A DNA stretch of 64,000 bases from Oribacterium sp. C9 (GTDB lineage Bacteria > Bacillota > Clostridia > Lachnospirales > Lachnospiraceae), in NCBI RefSeq assembly GCF_002007235.1, contig NZ_MUHW01000017.1:1-64000 (forward strand). Direction: 5' to 3'. The translations under genes and the position numbers were made by a program. How positions within the stretch are numbered: the stretch's first letter is position 1; each line of letters begins with the position of its first letter. Positions 19,423-29,193 of the stretch are shown here, piece after piece. The notes beneath the pieces are model-generated. The model was not told the origin of the DNA. It worked only from the letters and a program-made list of their open reading frames with translations, and did not search any database.

Positions 19423-20427
19423 TCATTCCTTACGGTGCTCCTTCCTGTATTCCTTTGGAGTCTTCCCAAAGCGTTTTTTGAACAGATGATAAAAGTAGTT
19501 TGAATTTTCCACTCCCACTATGCAGCCTATTTTATTCACAGGTATGTCTGTTGTTTCAAGCAGTTCCTTTGCCTTTCTGGTGCGGAGCCGTATGAGGTAC
19601 TCCTGAGGCGTGACACCCATATACTTTCGGAAAACACGTATCAGCTGAAACTTGCTGATGCCTACAAATTCCGCCAGCTGGTCAAGACTCAGCAAATGCA
19701 TATAATTGTTATTCATGTAGCAGATAAGGTACTTCATGTCCTCGGGAAGATCATTATCGCCATTCTCAAACTCTTCTGCATTTACTATCAGGGACATGAT
19801 GATACCTTCCAGTTTATATGATATAAGAAGATCCCTGCATCTGCTGAAGGTTTCATAGCTGCTTATAAGGTTCTCCATACTCCTCATGAACTCGGTTTCG
19901 GAGGAGGGAATAAACTTTACCTTATTCAGATTTGCGTATTCGCTGTATAAAAGTCCTGCCATACCACCGTTGAAATGCAGATCCCAATGCACCCATTCCT
20001 TTCCAACGGTCTCATATCTGTGTGGTATATTGCAGTCAATAAGGAAGCCTTCTCCCTTTTCAAGAGTATAGGCCTTTCCCTTGTACTGAAGCTTTCCTTT
20101 TCCTCTGACCGTGTACATAAGGAGGTAGGAATTCAGATTCCTTCTCTCTGTATAATAATGCTCAAGCACTGAAAAAATGGAAAATGACTCTATGTAAAGA
20201 AGCTTATCCTCAACCTCTTTTGATGCAGGATAGTAAGGAACCATCCTGACCTTTCCGTTAAGATAGAAGCTGCCGTTATTCAGGAACCTGTAATACGAGT
20301 CTTCGATATTGTCGTAAAAATCACTCGCATCTCCTTCATTCAGCTCGAAGGGAAATATATTTCTGTAGTTTGCAGATGACACAGGCGGTGTATATACCTG
20401 TTTTATAAAATAAATATGTTCAAACAT
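19423..20427 (-). CDS. AraC-family transcriptional regulator
   Basis: A 334-residue protein with an N-terminal cupin-like sugar-sensing domain (GKGKLQYKGKAYTLEKGEG, then a DCNIPHRY strand) and two C-terminal helix-turn-helix units (LDQLAEFVGISKFQLIRVFRK and IGCIVGVENSNYFYHLFKK). GAGGAA precedes the start. It is placed upstream of the GPH symporter and rhamnosidase on the same strand with a 159-base gap, so it most likely activates them when its glycoside is present. Confidence 0.93.
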   Translation of the reverse strand: MFEHIYFIKQVYTPPVSSANYRNIFPFELNEGDASDFYDNIEDSYYRFLNNGSFYLNGKVRMVPYYPASKEVEDKLLYIESFSIFSVLEHYYTERRNLNSYLLMYTVRGKGKLQYKGKAYTLEKGEGFLIDCNIPHRYETVGKEWVHWDLHFNGGMAGLLYSEYANLNKVKFIPSSETEFMRSMENLISSYETFSRCRDLLISYKLEGIIMSLIVNAEEFENGDNDLPEDMKYLICYMNNNYMHLLSLDQLAEFVGISKFQLIRVFRKYMGVTPQEYLIRLRTRKAKELLETTDIPVNKIGCIVGVENSNYFYHLFKKRFGKTPKEYRKEHRKE

Positions 20428-20575
20428 CGGATTTCCTCATATCATAAGCCCGTAAGGCAGAATAGGCATGTGTATGTATCTTTCTAAAATTGCTATATAC
20501 GATTATACTTTAATCAGGTCAAATCGAAAAATCATACCGATTGAACCTGATATTTAACAGAGGGGAGTACCATAG

Positions 20576-21439
20576 ATGCCGAGAAATAAATTCAAAAACA
20601 AACCACACTTATATGATATCTATTGCTTCATAATGCTGACCATAGGTTCCATCATAGCAGCTTTTTCCATTGAAGATTTCCTTGCTCCCAACAGGATCTT
20701 CGACGGCGGCATAGTCGGCGTTTCAATGATAACAGCGAATTTCACAGGCTTCAAACTCAGTATCCTGACCTGGCTTCTCAATGCTCCGTTTTTACTGCTG
20801 GGCTGGAAGAAAAGAGGTACGGTTTTTGTTGTGCGTGCCATTTATGCCATGACTGTATTTGCCGTGGCAGTCGGTTTTTTCGAAACGACTCCTGCCATCA
20901 CTCAGGATCATCTTCTGGCAGTCACTTTCGGAGGTCTTATTTTAGGAGTCGGTGTGGGAATCATACTTCGATATGGAGGATGCCTTGACGGAACGGAAAT
21001 CGTTGCTTCTATCCTGAGTCCGAAGCTTCATCTACCCATCGGTCGTCAGGTGCTGTTTTTCAATATCGTTCTGTACATGATAATAGGCTTTATCTACGGA
21101 TGGAACAGAGGGCTTTATTCCATACTCACCTATGTGCTGGTCTCAGTTGTCATGACGAAGGTAGAAGAAGGCTTCGATGCCGAACGCGGCTGTCTTATAT
21201 TCACTCATGATGACGTGGATGCTATAAAAAACAGGATATATGCTGAACTTGGCCGTACCTGCACGGTGTGGAACACCGAAGGATACATTGGCGGAGAAAA
21301 CAAAGCGCTCTATGTAGTTATAAGCAGATATGAGCTCCGCCAGCTTAGAGAGATCCTTTCAAATTACAACTGCTTTGTAACTGTCAGCAGCATAGAGGAA
21401 ATCATCGGAAAACATGTCAAGATGATACTCAAAGACTAA
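20576..21439 (+). CDS. YitT-family membrane protein (DUF161/DUF2179)
   Basis: A 287-residue protein with five to six membrane helices, the conserved RIFDGGIVGVSMI segment near residue 43 and the GGCLDGTEI segment near residue 140, then a C-terminal DUF2179 ligand-binding domain (about 205-285). The family is widespread in Firmicutes with no firm function. GAGGGGAG precedes the start. It is monocistronic, transcribed divergently from the AraC gene. Confidence 0.92.
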   Translation: MPRNKFKNKPHLYDIYCFIMLTIGSIIAAFSIEDFLAPNRIFDGGIVGVSMITANFTGFKLSILTWLLNAPFLLLGWKKRGTVFVVRAIYAMTVFAVAVGFFETTPAITQDHLLAVTFGGLILGVGVGIILRYGGCLDGTEIVASILSPKLHLPIGRQVLFFNIVLYMIIGFIYGWNRGLYSILTYVLVSVVMTKVEEGFDAERGCLIFTHDDVDAIKNRIYAELGRTCTVWNTEGYIGGENKALYVVISRYELRQLREILSNYNCFVTVSSIEEIIGKHVKMILKD

Positions 21440-21520
21440 ATGACAATTGGTGAGTTCGCAAATTGCCGCACCACACGATATCTAAATCTTACAATCTCAT
21501 CATATAATTAAAAGACCATC

Positions 21521-21563
21521 TCCACTGCCTTTCGAAACCGATACATATTACTTAATCGTAAAG
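21521..21563. repeat. 43-bp dispersed repeat, copy 1
   Basis: It matches 31670-31712 at 37 of 43 positions in the same orientation. Both copies lie just downstream of a minus-strand gene stop. The surrounding gap (21440-21675) also holds a weak hairpin with a 31-base loop (21608-21615/21647-21654). Confidence 0.6.
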
Positions 21564-21675
21564 AATTTATCGCTGAACAAAAATAAAAATTCAAAATCTT
21601 AACAATAAAGCCATCCCTCAAAGAATTTTATATTAATCCTAAAAGCGATGGCTTTTCTATAATGAAAATATAAAT

Positions 21676-24600
21676 TTATGCCTTCACGAAAGTCACATTT
21701 CCATATGTGCCTTCCTTGATGCTGTCGGAATTTGTAAAGGTGATGGTCACCTTCTTGTCCGCGGTGATTGCATTGACATCCTCAGCCTCAATGGTGTCGA
21801 CTACAGTATCCTCTGTAACCTTCCAGCTTGAATCCTTATCAAAGATAAGTGTTGCTGAACCTGTCTTTTCGTCATCACCGTAAAGCACAGTACCTTCCCA
21901 TTCGGAATTAACGAATGTAGCCTTAAGGGAATTTGCACCTGTTCCGATATCAGGTGTGCCACCCTCATTGTTGGAATATGCACCGATGAAGAAATCTCCT
22001 GTAAGCTCACAGGTCTCATTTTCTGCACCTGTCTTATCCCACTTGGTACTTGAATTCTCATCGGTGAAGGTAATGTCTGCAGCGCCGGCTCCTTCAACAG
22101 ATACTATCAGGTTATCTGCAGGTGTCTCATCAAAAGAAAGCTTTGATGCGTCACCGTAATCCTCGTAATTCTTGTTCTTAAGAAGTGATGCTTCTATGGT
22201 AATAGGTGTTGAAGAGTTCTCTACATAAATTACAGCGAACTTGTTACCGCCTGAATAACCCGGAGTCTTTGACTTATCCTTGAACCACCAGTTAAGGGAA
22301 TCCTCTATGAAGGACGGGTTGTTAGCCTTATCAAGGAAGATGTTAAGCATATCGATGGCTGTTGCTCCCAGGTCCTTTATCTTATCAAGGATAGAATCAT
22401 CCCAGTCCTCAGGACTTGCAACGTCATATACCTTCTGCATCTCTTCGTCGTCATACTCAACCTGAACGCGGCTGTTTGAAACATGAATACCTGTCTCCTC
22501 TGTCTGTCCTGAGCCACTGCCGCCTCGTGTCTTAAGACCCATTACACCTGAGATATCACAGTTATCGGCAAATATATATCCGCCGGATGCAGAACAGAGT
22601 CCGGCATCAAGATATGACTTAAGTGTAGAGTTATAACAGTATACCCAGCTCTCGTTTGAACCGATGGAGTAAACACCTGCACAGCGAAGTCCATAGGTCT
22701 TTGTAGATACCCGGTTTGCAACGATAACTCCTCCACCTGTATCTGTAGCAAGTGCGGTTCCTGACTCGTCACCTGTAACGATGGCAGTTACTTCAGAGGC
22801 ATGTTCCTCAAAAACACCTTCCATCTTATCATCATCACCGCGTTGCATGGTAGCGATATCACCGGGTCTCTCTGTAGCCTCAAGAGTATCAAGGTCAACA
22901 TTGATGGAACCGTCTTCACCTACGATATTTGTACCCTCGGTGTTGATGTAGATCTGTCCTCCGCAGGATGCATAGGGACCATGACCGCCTGAACAACAGG
23001 AGAAAATGTTTCCGCCGTTGATTGTAAGCACACCGTTTGCCAGAGAATAAATTGAGTTTACCCTTCCGAGTATGTTCGGCTGATTCAGTACGAGACTTGC
23101 AGCCCCGAAAAGGAAGGTATTCTTTGTAGATGTGGTATTATCACCGCCGTCCACGTGAATGGCTGAACCAAGTCCGAAGAAATTGCCGGCCTCACTTGGT
23201 CCCTTGCTGGAGGTATTGTCAACTGAAACAAAATTATCAAGAGTCAGGTCACCGCCCTCCTGAACAAATACGGAGGCGGTATTAATGCTGTCATTTCCTA
23301 TTTTGCTTTCAGTGACATCATCGACATCTATCTCCTTATAAAGATAGGTGCAGTAAAGTGTCACCAGACCCTGGGCAGGTCCCGAATCAACATTCTCACA
23401 GTAGTTATAGAGTCTTATCTCGTCATAGTCCTTACCGTAAACAAGCCCCTCAGCTTCATAAACTCCATTGATGACCTCAGCCTTTGAATAGTACTCTGGC
23501 TCATCAGTCTCCTGAGATGAATAGACCATCTTGTAAAGCTTGCCATTTGCAGCATAGTACTCTCCTGTTGAAACACCCATGGAGTTTGTGTACTTTGCTG
23601 TTGCACCTGTGTTAACGGATGCGTACTCATAAAGAGTCTCGTCTGTGAGGTCAATGTCTTCGGTCACTGCTGCTGACTCAATCTCCGGAGCATCATAGTC
23701 AAAGGTTCCGCTGAATTCGCTTGGATCTCTTGAATCATCAGGATCCTCCTCAAATGTTACCTCGATTGAGCTTGAATCTGTTGTGAATGTATACTGAAGA
23801 TCGTACTCGTTCTGTCCCGCTGCATCAGCAACTTCCTGTCCGTCTACAACGAGAGACTTGATCTTATACTGATAGTCCGCAACTATGTTAAAGGTTATCT
23901 TATGCTTTCCGTCCAGCATACCGCTTGGAAGATGGTATGTACCGTTAGGATCTATATATCCGTTCTCTCCTGCCTTTACAGTGAATTCCTGTGAATTATC
24001 TTCTGTGTAGGAAACGAAATCTCTTGTACTGTCACCTTCTGCAAATGTTTCTGCCGCTGAATCGCTTTCACCATAGAAGGTTCCGGCGCATGACAGGAAT
24101 GCCTGAGAATCGATGGAGGTTACTGTAGATGGAATACTCCATCCCTTTGTAGTGTTGTAGTCATAGATCATACGGGAGGAAATAGTTGTCACACCTTCCG
24201 GAATCAGGACATAAACATCATCGTTTTTATTGTTGGATGTGATATTCTGAGCTCCGTTACCGAGTGTTGTAACCTTATATCCCCCAAGTTCTGCCGGGAA
24301 CATGGTGACATTGCTGCTGGTCTCGTTTCCATTTCCCCAAAGGAGTGTAGCTGTTGCTTCACCGGAAGCTGACTGCCCGCCGGGGCCGCCCATACCGCCG
24401 GGAGCATTTCCTCTTTCGGAATCCGGTGCTTTCATGCCATCAGGCTTTCCCTGGCCGTCCATATCAGGCTTTTCTGACGGAGCAGCGCCATTTGAATCAC
24501 CATGGGCTTCTTTTGAAGAACCATCACCCTGCATCTGACCGGGAGCACCTGAACCGCCGGGACCTTCGCCCTGATTTCCCGAATCTCCGGGCCCTCCCTG

Positions 24601-24891
24601 TCCACCCGGGCCGCCATGACTACCGGGGCCGCCTGACTGACTCTCTGTCACCTCATATACCCAGTTTCCCTGAAGCTGGTTTCCTTCAGGAATTGAGTCT
24701 TCGCTTTTTTCTTCTTTTTTTGTTTCATCCGAAGTTTCTGTTTCTTTTTGAGCCTCCTGACTGTCTGCCTCATTGGAAGCTTCGGCAGTCGTTGCTGTTG
24801 GTATATCTACAGTGCCGCATCCGCTTAATGTACTTATAGTAATTGCTGAGGCCATGGCATATGCTGCAATCTGAACAGTTTTTCTACGCAT
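21676..24891 (-). CDS. Large surface lipoprotein with Gly-rich linker, LRR_5-like and beta-helix regions
   Basis: A 1071-residue lipoprotein with the lipobox at LSGC (Cys25). After an acidic Ser/Glu/Thr linker comes a Gly/Pro-rich stretch (about 85-185) with repeated GGPG units and methionines. A segment with IPEGVTTI and IPSTVTSIDSQAF follows, typical of BspA-type LRR_5 repeats. From about residue 420 to the end are short beta-strand turns rich in Gly, Asp and Asn, suggesting a right-handed beta-helix. No catalytic motif is recognised. It is anchored outside the membrane and probably a carbohydrate-binding or adhesion protein; this function is inferred. Confidence 0.75.
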   Translation of the reverse strand: MRRKTVQIAAYAMASAITISTLSGCGTVDIPTATTAEASNEADSQEAQKETETSDETKKEEKSEDSIPEGNQLQGNWVYEVTESQSGGPGSHGGPGGQGGPGDSGNQGEGPGGSGAPGQMQGDGSSKEAHGDSNGAAPSEKPDMDGQGKPDGMKAPDSERGNAPGGMGGPGGQSASGEATATLLWGNGNETSSNVTMFPAELGGYKVTTLGNGAQNITSNNKNDDVYVLIPEGVTTISSRMIYDYNTTKGWSIPSTVTSIDSQAFLSCAGTFYGESDSAAETFAEGDSTRDFVSYTEDNSQEFTVKAGENGYIDPNGTYHLPSGMLDGKHKITFNIVADYQYKIKSLVVDGQEVADAAGQNEYDLQYTFTTDSSSIEVTFEEDPDDSRDPSEFSGTFDYDAPEIESAAVTEDIDLTDETLYEYASVNTGATAKYTNSMGVSTGEYYAANGKLYKMVYSSQETDEPEYYSKAEVINGVYEAEGLVYGKDYDEIRLYNYCENVDSGPAQGLVTLYCTYLYKEIDVDDVTESKIGNDSINTASVFVQEGGDLTLDNFVSVDNTSSKGPSEAGNFFGLGSAIHVDGGDNTTSTKNTFLFGAASLVLNQPNILGRVNSIYSLANGVLTINGGNIFSCCSGGHGPYASCGGQIYINTEGTNIVGEDGSINVDLDTLEATERPGDIATMQRGDDDKMEGVFEEHASEVTAIVTGDESGTALATDTGGGVIVANRVSTKTYGLRCAGVYSIGSNESWVYCYNSTLKSYLDAGLCSASGGYIFADNCDISGVMGLKTRGGSGSGQTEETGIHVSNSRVQVEYDDEEMQKVYDVASPEDWDDSILDKIKDLGATAIDMLNIFLDKANNPSFIEDSLNWWFKDKSKTPGYSGGNKFAVIYVENSSTPITIEASLLKNKNYEDYGDASKLSFDETPADNLIVSVEGAGAADITFTDENSSTKWDKTGAENETCELTGDFFIGAYSNNEGGTPDIGTGANSLKATFVNSEWEGTVLYGDDEKTGSATLIFDKDSSWKVTEDTVVDTIEAEDVNAITADKKVTITFTNSDSIKEGTYGNVTFVKA

Positions 24892-24975
24892 TGGTAATCT
24901 CCTTCCGCATTGGTTTTTAATGATGCAGACTTTAGCTTCTGAAACTGAAACTATTCTGAAAGATATTTTAAACCG

Positions 24976-25008
24976 AAAAAACAGTCCTGCACTGACATGA
25001 TGCAGAAC
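24976..25008 (-). terminator. Probable terminator downstream of metY
   Basis: On the minus strand an 8-base stem (25001-25008/24984-24991) is followed by TGTTTTTT. It could end metY transcription before the lipoprotein gene. Confidence 0.55.
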
Positions 25009-25076
25009 CGCTTTTTCTTTTTTGAGATATGTTTTTTCAGGAAGATAACTTATATCAATATTAGTTTCATGGATCC

Positions 25077-25104
25077 GGTCTCACATCCTGTATGATGTCA
25101 GACC
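25077..25104. repeat. Inverted repeat after metY
   Basis: Eleven-base arms (25077-25087/25094-25104) with one mismatch, overlapping the end of a possible 25-codon frame. No T-run follows. Confidence 0.4.
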
Positions 25105-25175
25105 AGCTCCGGCAAAATCCCGTGGGACCAAAGGTTCATGGCAAGTTCCCCTTCGGGCTTCTTCACAGGACTCAT
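25098..25175 (-). CDS. Possible 25-residue peptide after metY
   Basis: An ATG frame begins 5 bases after the metY stop and encodes 25 residues starting MSPVKKPEGE and ending LPELV. It has no clear Shine-Dalgarno and would rely on coupling to metY. I recognise no family; it may be a gene relic or chance. Confidence 0.25.
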   Translation of the reverse strand: MSPVKKPEGELAMNLWSHGILPELV

Positions 25176-25180
25176 GTTTT

Positions 25181-26461
25181 TTAAATAGCTGCAAATCCCT
25201 TTTCGAGATCTGCTATGATGTCATCAACATGCTCGGTTCCTATGGAAAGTCTGATGGTACTCTGAGTGATTCCCTGATCCTCGAGCTCCTCATCGGAAAG
25301 CTGTGAATGGGTCGTAGATGCCGGATGGATAACCAGGCTCTTTACGTCGGCAACATTGGCAAGAAGAGAGAAAATCTCCAGATTGTCGATGAACTTCCAT
25401 GCTGCTTCCTTACCGCCCTTTATCTCAAATGTAAAGATAGAGGCGCCGCCATTAGGGAAATATTTTTTGTAGAGCTCATGATCCGGATGCTCCGGAAGTG
25501 ATGGATGGTTCACCTTCTGCACCTTAGGATGGTTCTTCAGGAACTCTACGACCTTAGCTGTATTCTCTGCGTGTCTGTCCAGTCTCAGGGACAGTGTCTC
25601 CACTCCCTGAAGCAGGAGGAAGGCATTGAACGGAGATATGGTGGCGCCTGTATCTCTCAAAAGGATGGCTCTCACGTATGTAACAAATGCTGCCGCACCA
25701 ACTGCATCATAGAAAGATATGCCGTGATAGCTCGGGTTAGGAGCTGCGATATTCGGATACTTTCCGCTTGCCTTCCAGTCGAACTTTCCGGCTTCTACGA
25801 TGATTCCGCCGAGAGTGGTTCCATGACCGCCGATGAACTTGGTTGCTGAATGAACCACGATATCTGCACCGTGCTCGATAGGTCTGATAAGATATGGTGT
25901 TCCGAAGGTGTTGTCGATCACCAGTGGAAGTCCATGCCTGTGAGCGATTTCAGCGATGGCATCGATATCAGGAATGTCACTGTTCGGATTTCCGAGAGTC
26001 TCGAGATAGATGGCTCTGGTCTCATCCTTTATGGCAGCCTCAACCTCGGAAAGGTTGTGTGCATCTACGAATGTGGTGCTGATTCCATACTGAGGAAGTG
26101 TATGTGCGAGAAGATTGTAGCTGCCGCCGTAGATGGTCTTCTGTGCAACTATATGCCCACCGTTAGCAGCAAGAGCCTGTATGGTATAGCTGATGGCTGC
26201 TGCACCGGATGCTACCGCAAGTGCTGCGCTTCCGCCTTCAAGTGCCGCAAGTCTCTTCTCCAGAACGTCCTGTGTGGAGTTTGTAAGTCTGCCATAGATA
26301 TTGCCCGCATCCGCAAGCCCGAATCTGTCTGCTGCGTGCTGACTGTTTCTGAAAACATAAGATGTTGTCTGATAGATAGGAACCGCTCTCGCATCTGTCG
26401 CAGGATCCGGCTGTTCCTGTCCTACATGTAACTGAAGTGTTTCAAATCTGTACTTGCTCAT
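25181..26461 (-). CDS. metY: O-acetylhomoserine aminocarboxypropyltransferase
   Basis: A 426-residue PLP enzyme making homocysteine from O-acetylhomoserine and sulfide in methionine synthesis. Evidence is the family opening (FETLQLHVGQE, DARAVPIYQTTSY), PLP-lysine motif HSATKFIGGHG, and the C-terminal SIGTEHVDDIIADL. Length is normal. GGAGG-type bases precede the start. No SAM riboswitch or T-box core is visible in the 360 bases upstream, so control is probably by another route. Confidence 0.96.
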   Translation of the reverse strand: MSKYRFETLQLHVGQEQPDPATDARAVPIYQTTSYVFRNSQHAADRFGLADAGNIYGRLTNSTQDVLEKRLAALEGGSAALAVASGAAAISYTIQALAANGGHIVAQKTIYGGSYNLLAHTLPQYGISTTFVDAHNLSEVEAAIKDETRAIYLETLGNPNSDIPDIDAIAEIAHRHGLPLVIDNTFGTPYLIRPIEHGADIVVHSATKFIGGHGTTLGGIIVEAGKFDWKASGKYPNIAAPNPSYHGISFYDAVGAAAFVTYVRAILLRDTGATISPFNAFLLLQGVETLSLRLDRHAENTAKVVEFLKNHPKVQKVNHPSLPEHPDHELYKKYFPNGGASIFTFEIKGGKEAAWKFIDNLEIFSLLANVADVKSLVIHPASTTHSQLSDEELEDQGITQSTIRLSIGTEHVDDIIADLEKGFAAI

Positions 26462-26821
26462 ATCTCATATCCTCCCTTTGCCAATGTCTCTCCTTGGGAC
26501 TATCATCCTTCGAAAAAACTTATTTTTGTTTTTGTCTTCGGTTTTTTTATCTGATGTAATGATGATAGCGCAAAGAGAGGGGGTATACATAACGCTTAAA
26601 TCTTATCGTTGCCTATAGGTTGAATCTATATAGCATGGTATCTGCTCCTCTTTTATTATGACCATACGTTCTGTGACAGTATTGTGATATATATATATAT
26701 ATATTAGTCCCATGTTAAAGAGCATTTGATCATTCGTGAAGATATCAGGAAAGGATGCCTATATCTGTGAAGTGCTCGCGATCTGAAATATGACATAAAT
26801 CATGTCAGGAAGAGAGGGCTA
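26462..26821. other. Divergent intergenic region between metY and the Asn-rich surface protein
   Basis: 360 bases, AT-rich. It holds the (AT)9 tract at 26687-26704 and no recognised riboswitch. Promoters for both neighbours must lie here but none is strong enough to call. Confidence 0.5.
26687..26704. repeat. (AT)9 dinucleotide tract
   Basis: Nine AT units about 118-135 bases before the start of the Asn-rich surface protein. Such tracts can change length by strand slippage and alter promoter spacing. Confidence 0.7.
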
Positions 26822-28408
26822 ATGAGACGACGATTTTTCAAAACAGCGGCGGCTATATTAAGTTTAAGTGTTGCGGTATCGATGTGCAGTGTGACGGCGT
26901 TTGCAGATGAACCAAATGAAAAGGTTAACTCGGAGCAAATAGAAGGAGAAAATAACACTGATTACGATCGTAATGAAGCTTCTATTGCAACAAATAACGC
27001 AGAAATAGGAACAAATAACAGTACGATTACTACCAACAATGGCGATATAACCACAAATAATGGAACAGTTGGAACAAATAATGGTGATATAACGTCCAAC
27101 GTAGAACACGGAACAGTACAAAGCAATCATGGCACTATCGGCACAAATTCAGCAGAAGCAACTAAGAATGAACAATCAGACTCAGAACAAATTCAGGCAA
27201 TTAACGAAACGACTGAAGAGAGCGGTGGAGTAATGTATAATCATGGTACCATCAACGTAAATAGTGGTTTTGTTCAATTTAATGGTGTTAATGAATATTC
27301 GGATCTTTTAGCCATTCCGGAGACACCTCAGGAAGAAACAACGGCTATCATCAAAAATAACACAGGTACTGTGTACAATAATGGTGACTTCGTTCAAGAT
27401 GGATCTGACCAGAATGCCATAGTAATTAATTACGAAGGTGGCTTTGTTACCATGAATAATGGTATCGTTGAAAACTATTCAGGTGGAAAAGTAGGGCACA
27501 ATAATGGTACTGTATATAACTATGGAGGTATTATTGTTGAAGACGGCGGTGAAGGAACAGAGTATTTCTCAGTAACTGTATCTGCGGGCGATGGTTTAAC
27601 AACAGATTATAGTAATGATGGTTTTACAAAATATAATGATGCCAGATGGTTAGGTAAATCGTACGTACCAGAACAGGAGAGCCTGAAGGTGGTAAGAGAA
27701 TCTTCAACAGTCACCGTAACCCCTAAATCCGGCTATGAGATTTCTTCATTCAGCATTCCTGATAAGTATAGTAAATATGTCAGTGCTACAAAGAACAGCG
27801 ACGGTTCATGGACACTTACAGTTACCTCCGGTATGAATATCGAACTTTCGCCTATAGCGACACGGATGGGCGGTGTTTATGTCGATGTCTCAGTGAATTC
27901 TGATCATGATGACGACGGCGGACGTCCGACAACTTCTGACAGAAGTGCTCCGGTAATGAACGAGATACCTGCTGCGTTAACCGTAAATTCTGTAGATTTC
28001 GGAGGTCAGGGTCTTGAAGCGCCACTATCTGAAGTACTTACACCGATCGACAACCTTTCTGCTATCAACAACTTCTCAGCTGCAGGAGCACAGCTTCTTT
28101 CAACAGAGAATATGATGGCTTGCGGTGTAGTAGATTTCAAGAATGCATTTGTTAATTCAGCAACCGGAAGCGTTGACGTTCCTGTAACAGCAAATGTAGT
28201 TGAAGGACAGACCTACACAGTAGCACTGAGTGACGGAACTACCATCCAGGTTACCTGTACAGCAAACGGCATTCTTAACATCCCGTTCGCGGCCAATGCT
28301 CAGAACCTTACATTCATCATTTACGGATTACAGGCAAATCCGACCATGATGATGGCCGGTGATGGAATAGCTCAGTTCCAGGATGCTTTGGCAGGACTTA
28401 CACCATAA
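26822..28408 (+). CDS. Secreted Asn-rich repeat surface protein
   Basis: A 528-residue protein with a clear signal peptide cleaved after AFA (about residue 28). Residues 57-110 form a ladder of 7-residue units of type TNNGxIx (five clear, two weaker), followed by looser NNG units up to about 240. Such short Asn-ladder repeats suggest a beta-solenoid. A beta-rich domain (about 245-345) and a Gly/Ala/Thr-rich C-terminal domain follow. No LPxTG or surface-layer motif is seen, so attachment is unclear. No enzyme motif is seen. It is probably a cell-surface or matrix protein, by inference. Confidence 0.75.
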   Translation: MRRRFFKTAAAILSLSVAVSMCSVTAFADEPNEKVNSEQIEGENNTDYDRNEASIATNNAEIGTNNSTITTNNGDITTNNGTVGTNNGDITSNVEHGTVQSNHGTIGTNSAEATKNEQSDSEQIQAINETTEESGGVMYNHGTINVNSGFVQFNGVNEYSDLLAIPETPQEETTAIIKNNTGTVYNNGDFVQDGSDQNAIVINYEGGFVTMNNGIVENYSGGKVGHNNGTVYNYGGIIVEDGGEGTEYFSVTVSAGDGLTTDYSNDGFTKYNDARWLGKSYVPEQESLKVVRESSTVTVTPKSGYEISSFSIPDKYSKYVSATKNSDGSWTLTVTSGMNIELSPIATRMGGVYVDVSVNSDHDDDGGRPTTSDRSAPVMNEIPAALTVNSVDFGGQGLEAPLSEVLTPIDNLSAINNFSAAGAQLLSTENMMACGVVDFKNAFVNSATGSVDVPVTANVVEGQTYTVALSDGTTIQVTCTANGILNIPFAANAQNLTFIIYGLQANPTMMMAGDGIAQFQDALAGLTP

Positions 28409-28450
28409 TAAAATCAGTTTACTGATTTCTTCAGGATATCTTCTCGACAG

Positions 28451-28486
28451 AAAAGGCAGATGCGTAAAGCATCTGCTTTTTCTGTT
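28451..28486. terminator. Terminator after the surface protein gene, bidirectional
   Basis: An eight-base core stem (28456-28463/28469-28476) is followed by five T, with flanking A/T pairs extending the stem on both sides. Confidence 0.85.
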
Positions 28487-28544
28487 GAAGTTAAAGTTTT
28501 AGCTGTAAAATCTGCCTATATCCGCTTATCCTTGATTTTTTTCA

Positions 28545-29174
28545 TTATCCAAATAACTGACCCGGCAGCTTCAGCTTCTCCTTCGGCGGAAATTGCCTGT
28601 CAAATTCCTCCACCTCTTCGTCCTTCACATAGTATCCCTGAGGAGTCTGATACACACCTGTAACTCCGTCTAGATACCCGGGTATCAGCTCTTTACAGAG
28701 GAAGAAGGACGAATCCGCATCCTCCGGGAGATCATGATACCTGATTCCGAATTCACTTGCATATGTGAACCCGCTATGACTATAGAAATCAATGTTTCCT
28801 TCAAAAAGAACGGCGCCGAATCCTGCGGCTGCCGCCTTTTCCAGCGTATAGTCAAGTATGGCCTTTCCATATCCCTTACGCTTAAGTTCCGGCGTGATCC
28901 CTATAGGTCCCATGGCAAGAACATCTATCTTTCTGCCGTCGTCAGCCAAAATATAAGCTTTCACGAAAGCATTCTGTCCTATGAGCTTTCCATCCTGCTC
29001 CATGACAAAATCAAGCTCCGGAACAAACATAGGATCATCTCTCAGAACATGCATCACATAATGCTCACTGCATCCCGGACGATACACATTCCAGAATGCT
29101 TCTCTAATCAGATTTTCAACTGCTCTGTAATCTTTTTTCTCTTCCGGTCGTATGGTAAAATCACCTGTACCCAT
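28545..29174 (-). CDS. GNAT-family N-acetyltransferase
   Basis: A 209-residue acetyltransferase. The acetyl-CoA loop is in GITPELKRKGYGKAILDYTLEKA, and the following strand AVLFEGNIDFYSHSGF is typical of YhbS-like GNATs. The substrate is unknown. AGGAGG precedes the start. It lies 19 bases after the TetR gene on the same strand, so the two form an operon and the TetR protein likely controls it. Confidence 0.9.
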   Translation of the reverse strand: MGTGDFTIRPEEKKDYRAVENLIREAFWNVYRPGCSEHYVMHVLRDDPMFVPELDFVMEQDGKLIGQNAFVKAYILADDGRKIDVLAMGPIGITPELKRKGYGKAILDYTLEKAAAAGFGAVLFEGNIDFYSHSGFTYASEFGIRYHDLPEDADSSFFLCKELIPGYLDGVTGVYQTPQGYYVKDEEVEEFDRQFPPKEKLKLPGQLFG

Positions 29175-29193
29175 TACTTTTTCCTCCTGTTTA

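Noticed and set aside
26462-26640. SAM riboswitch upstream of metY
   Set aside because: No conserved S-box core or terminator is visible on the minus strand.
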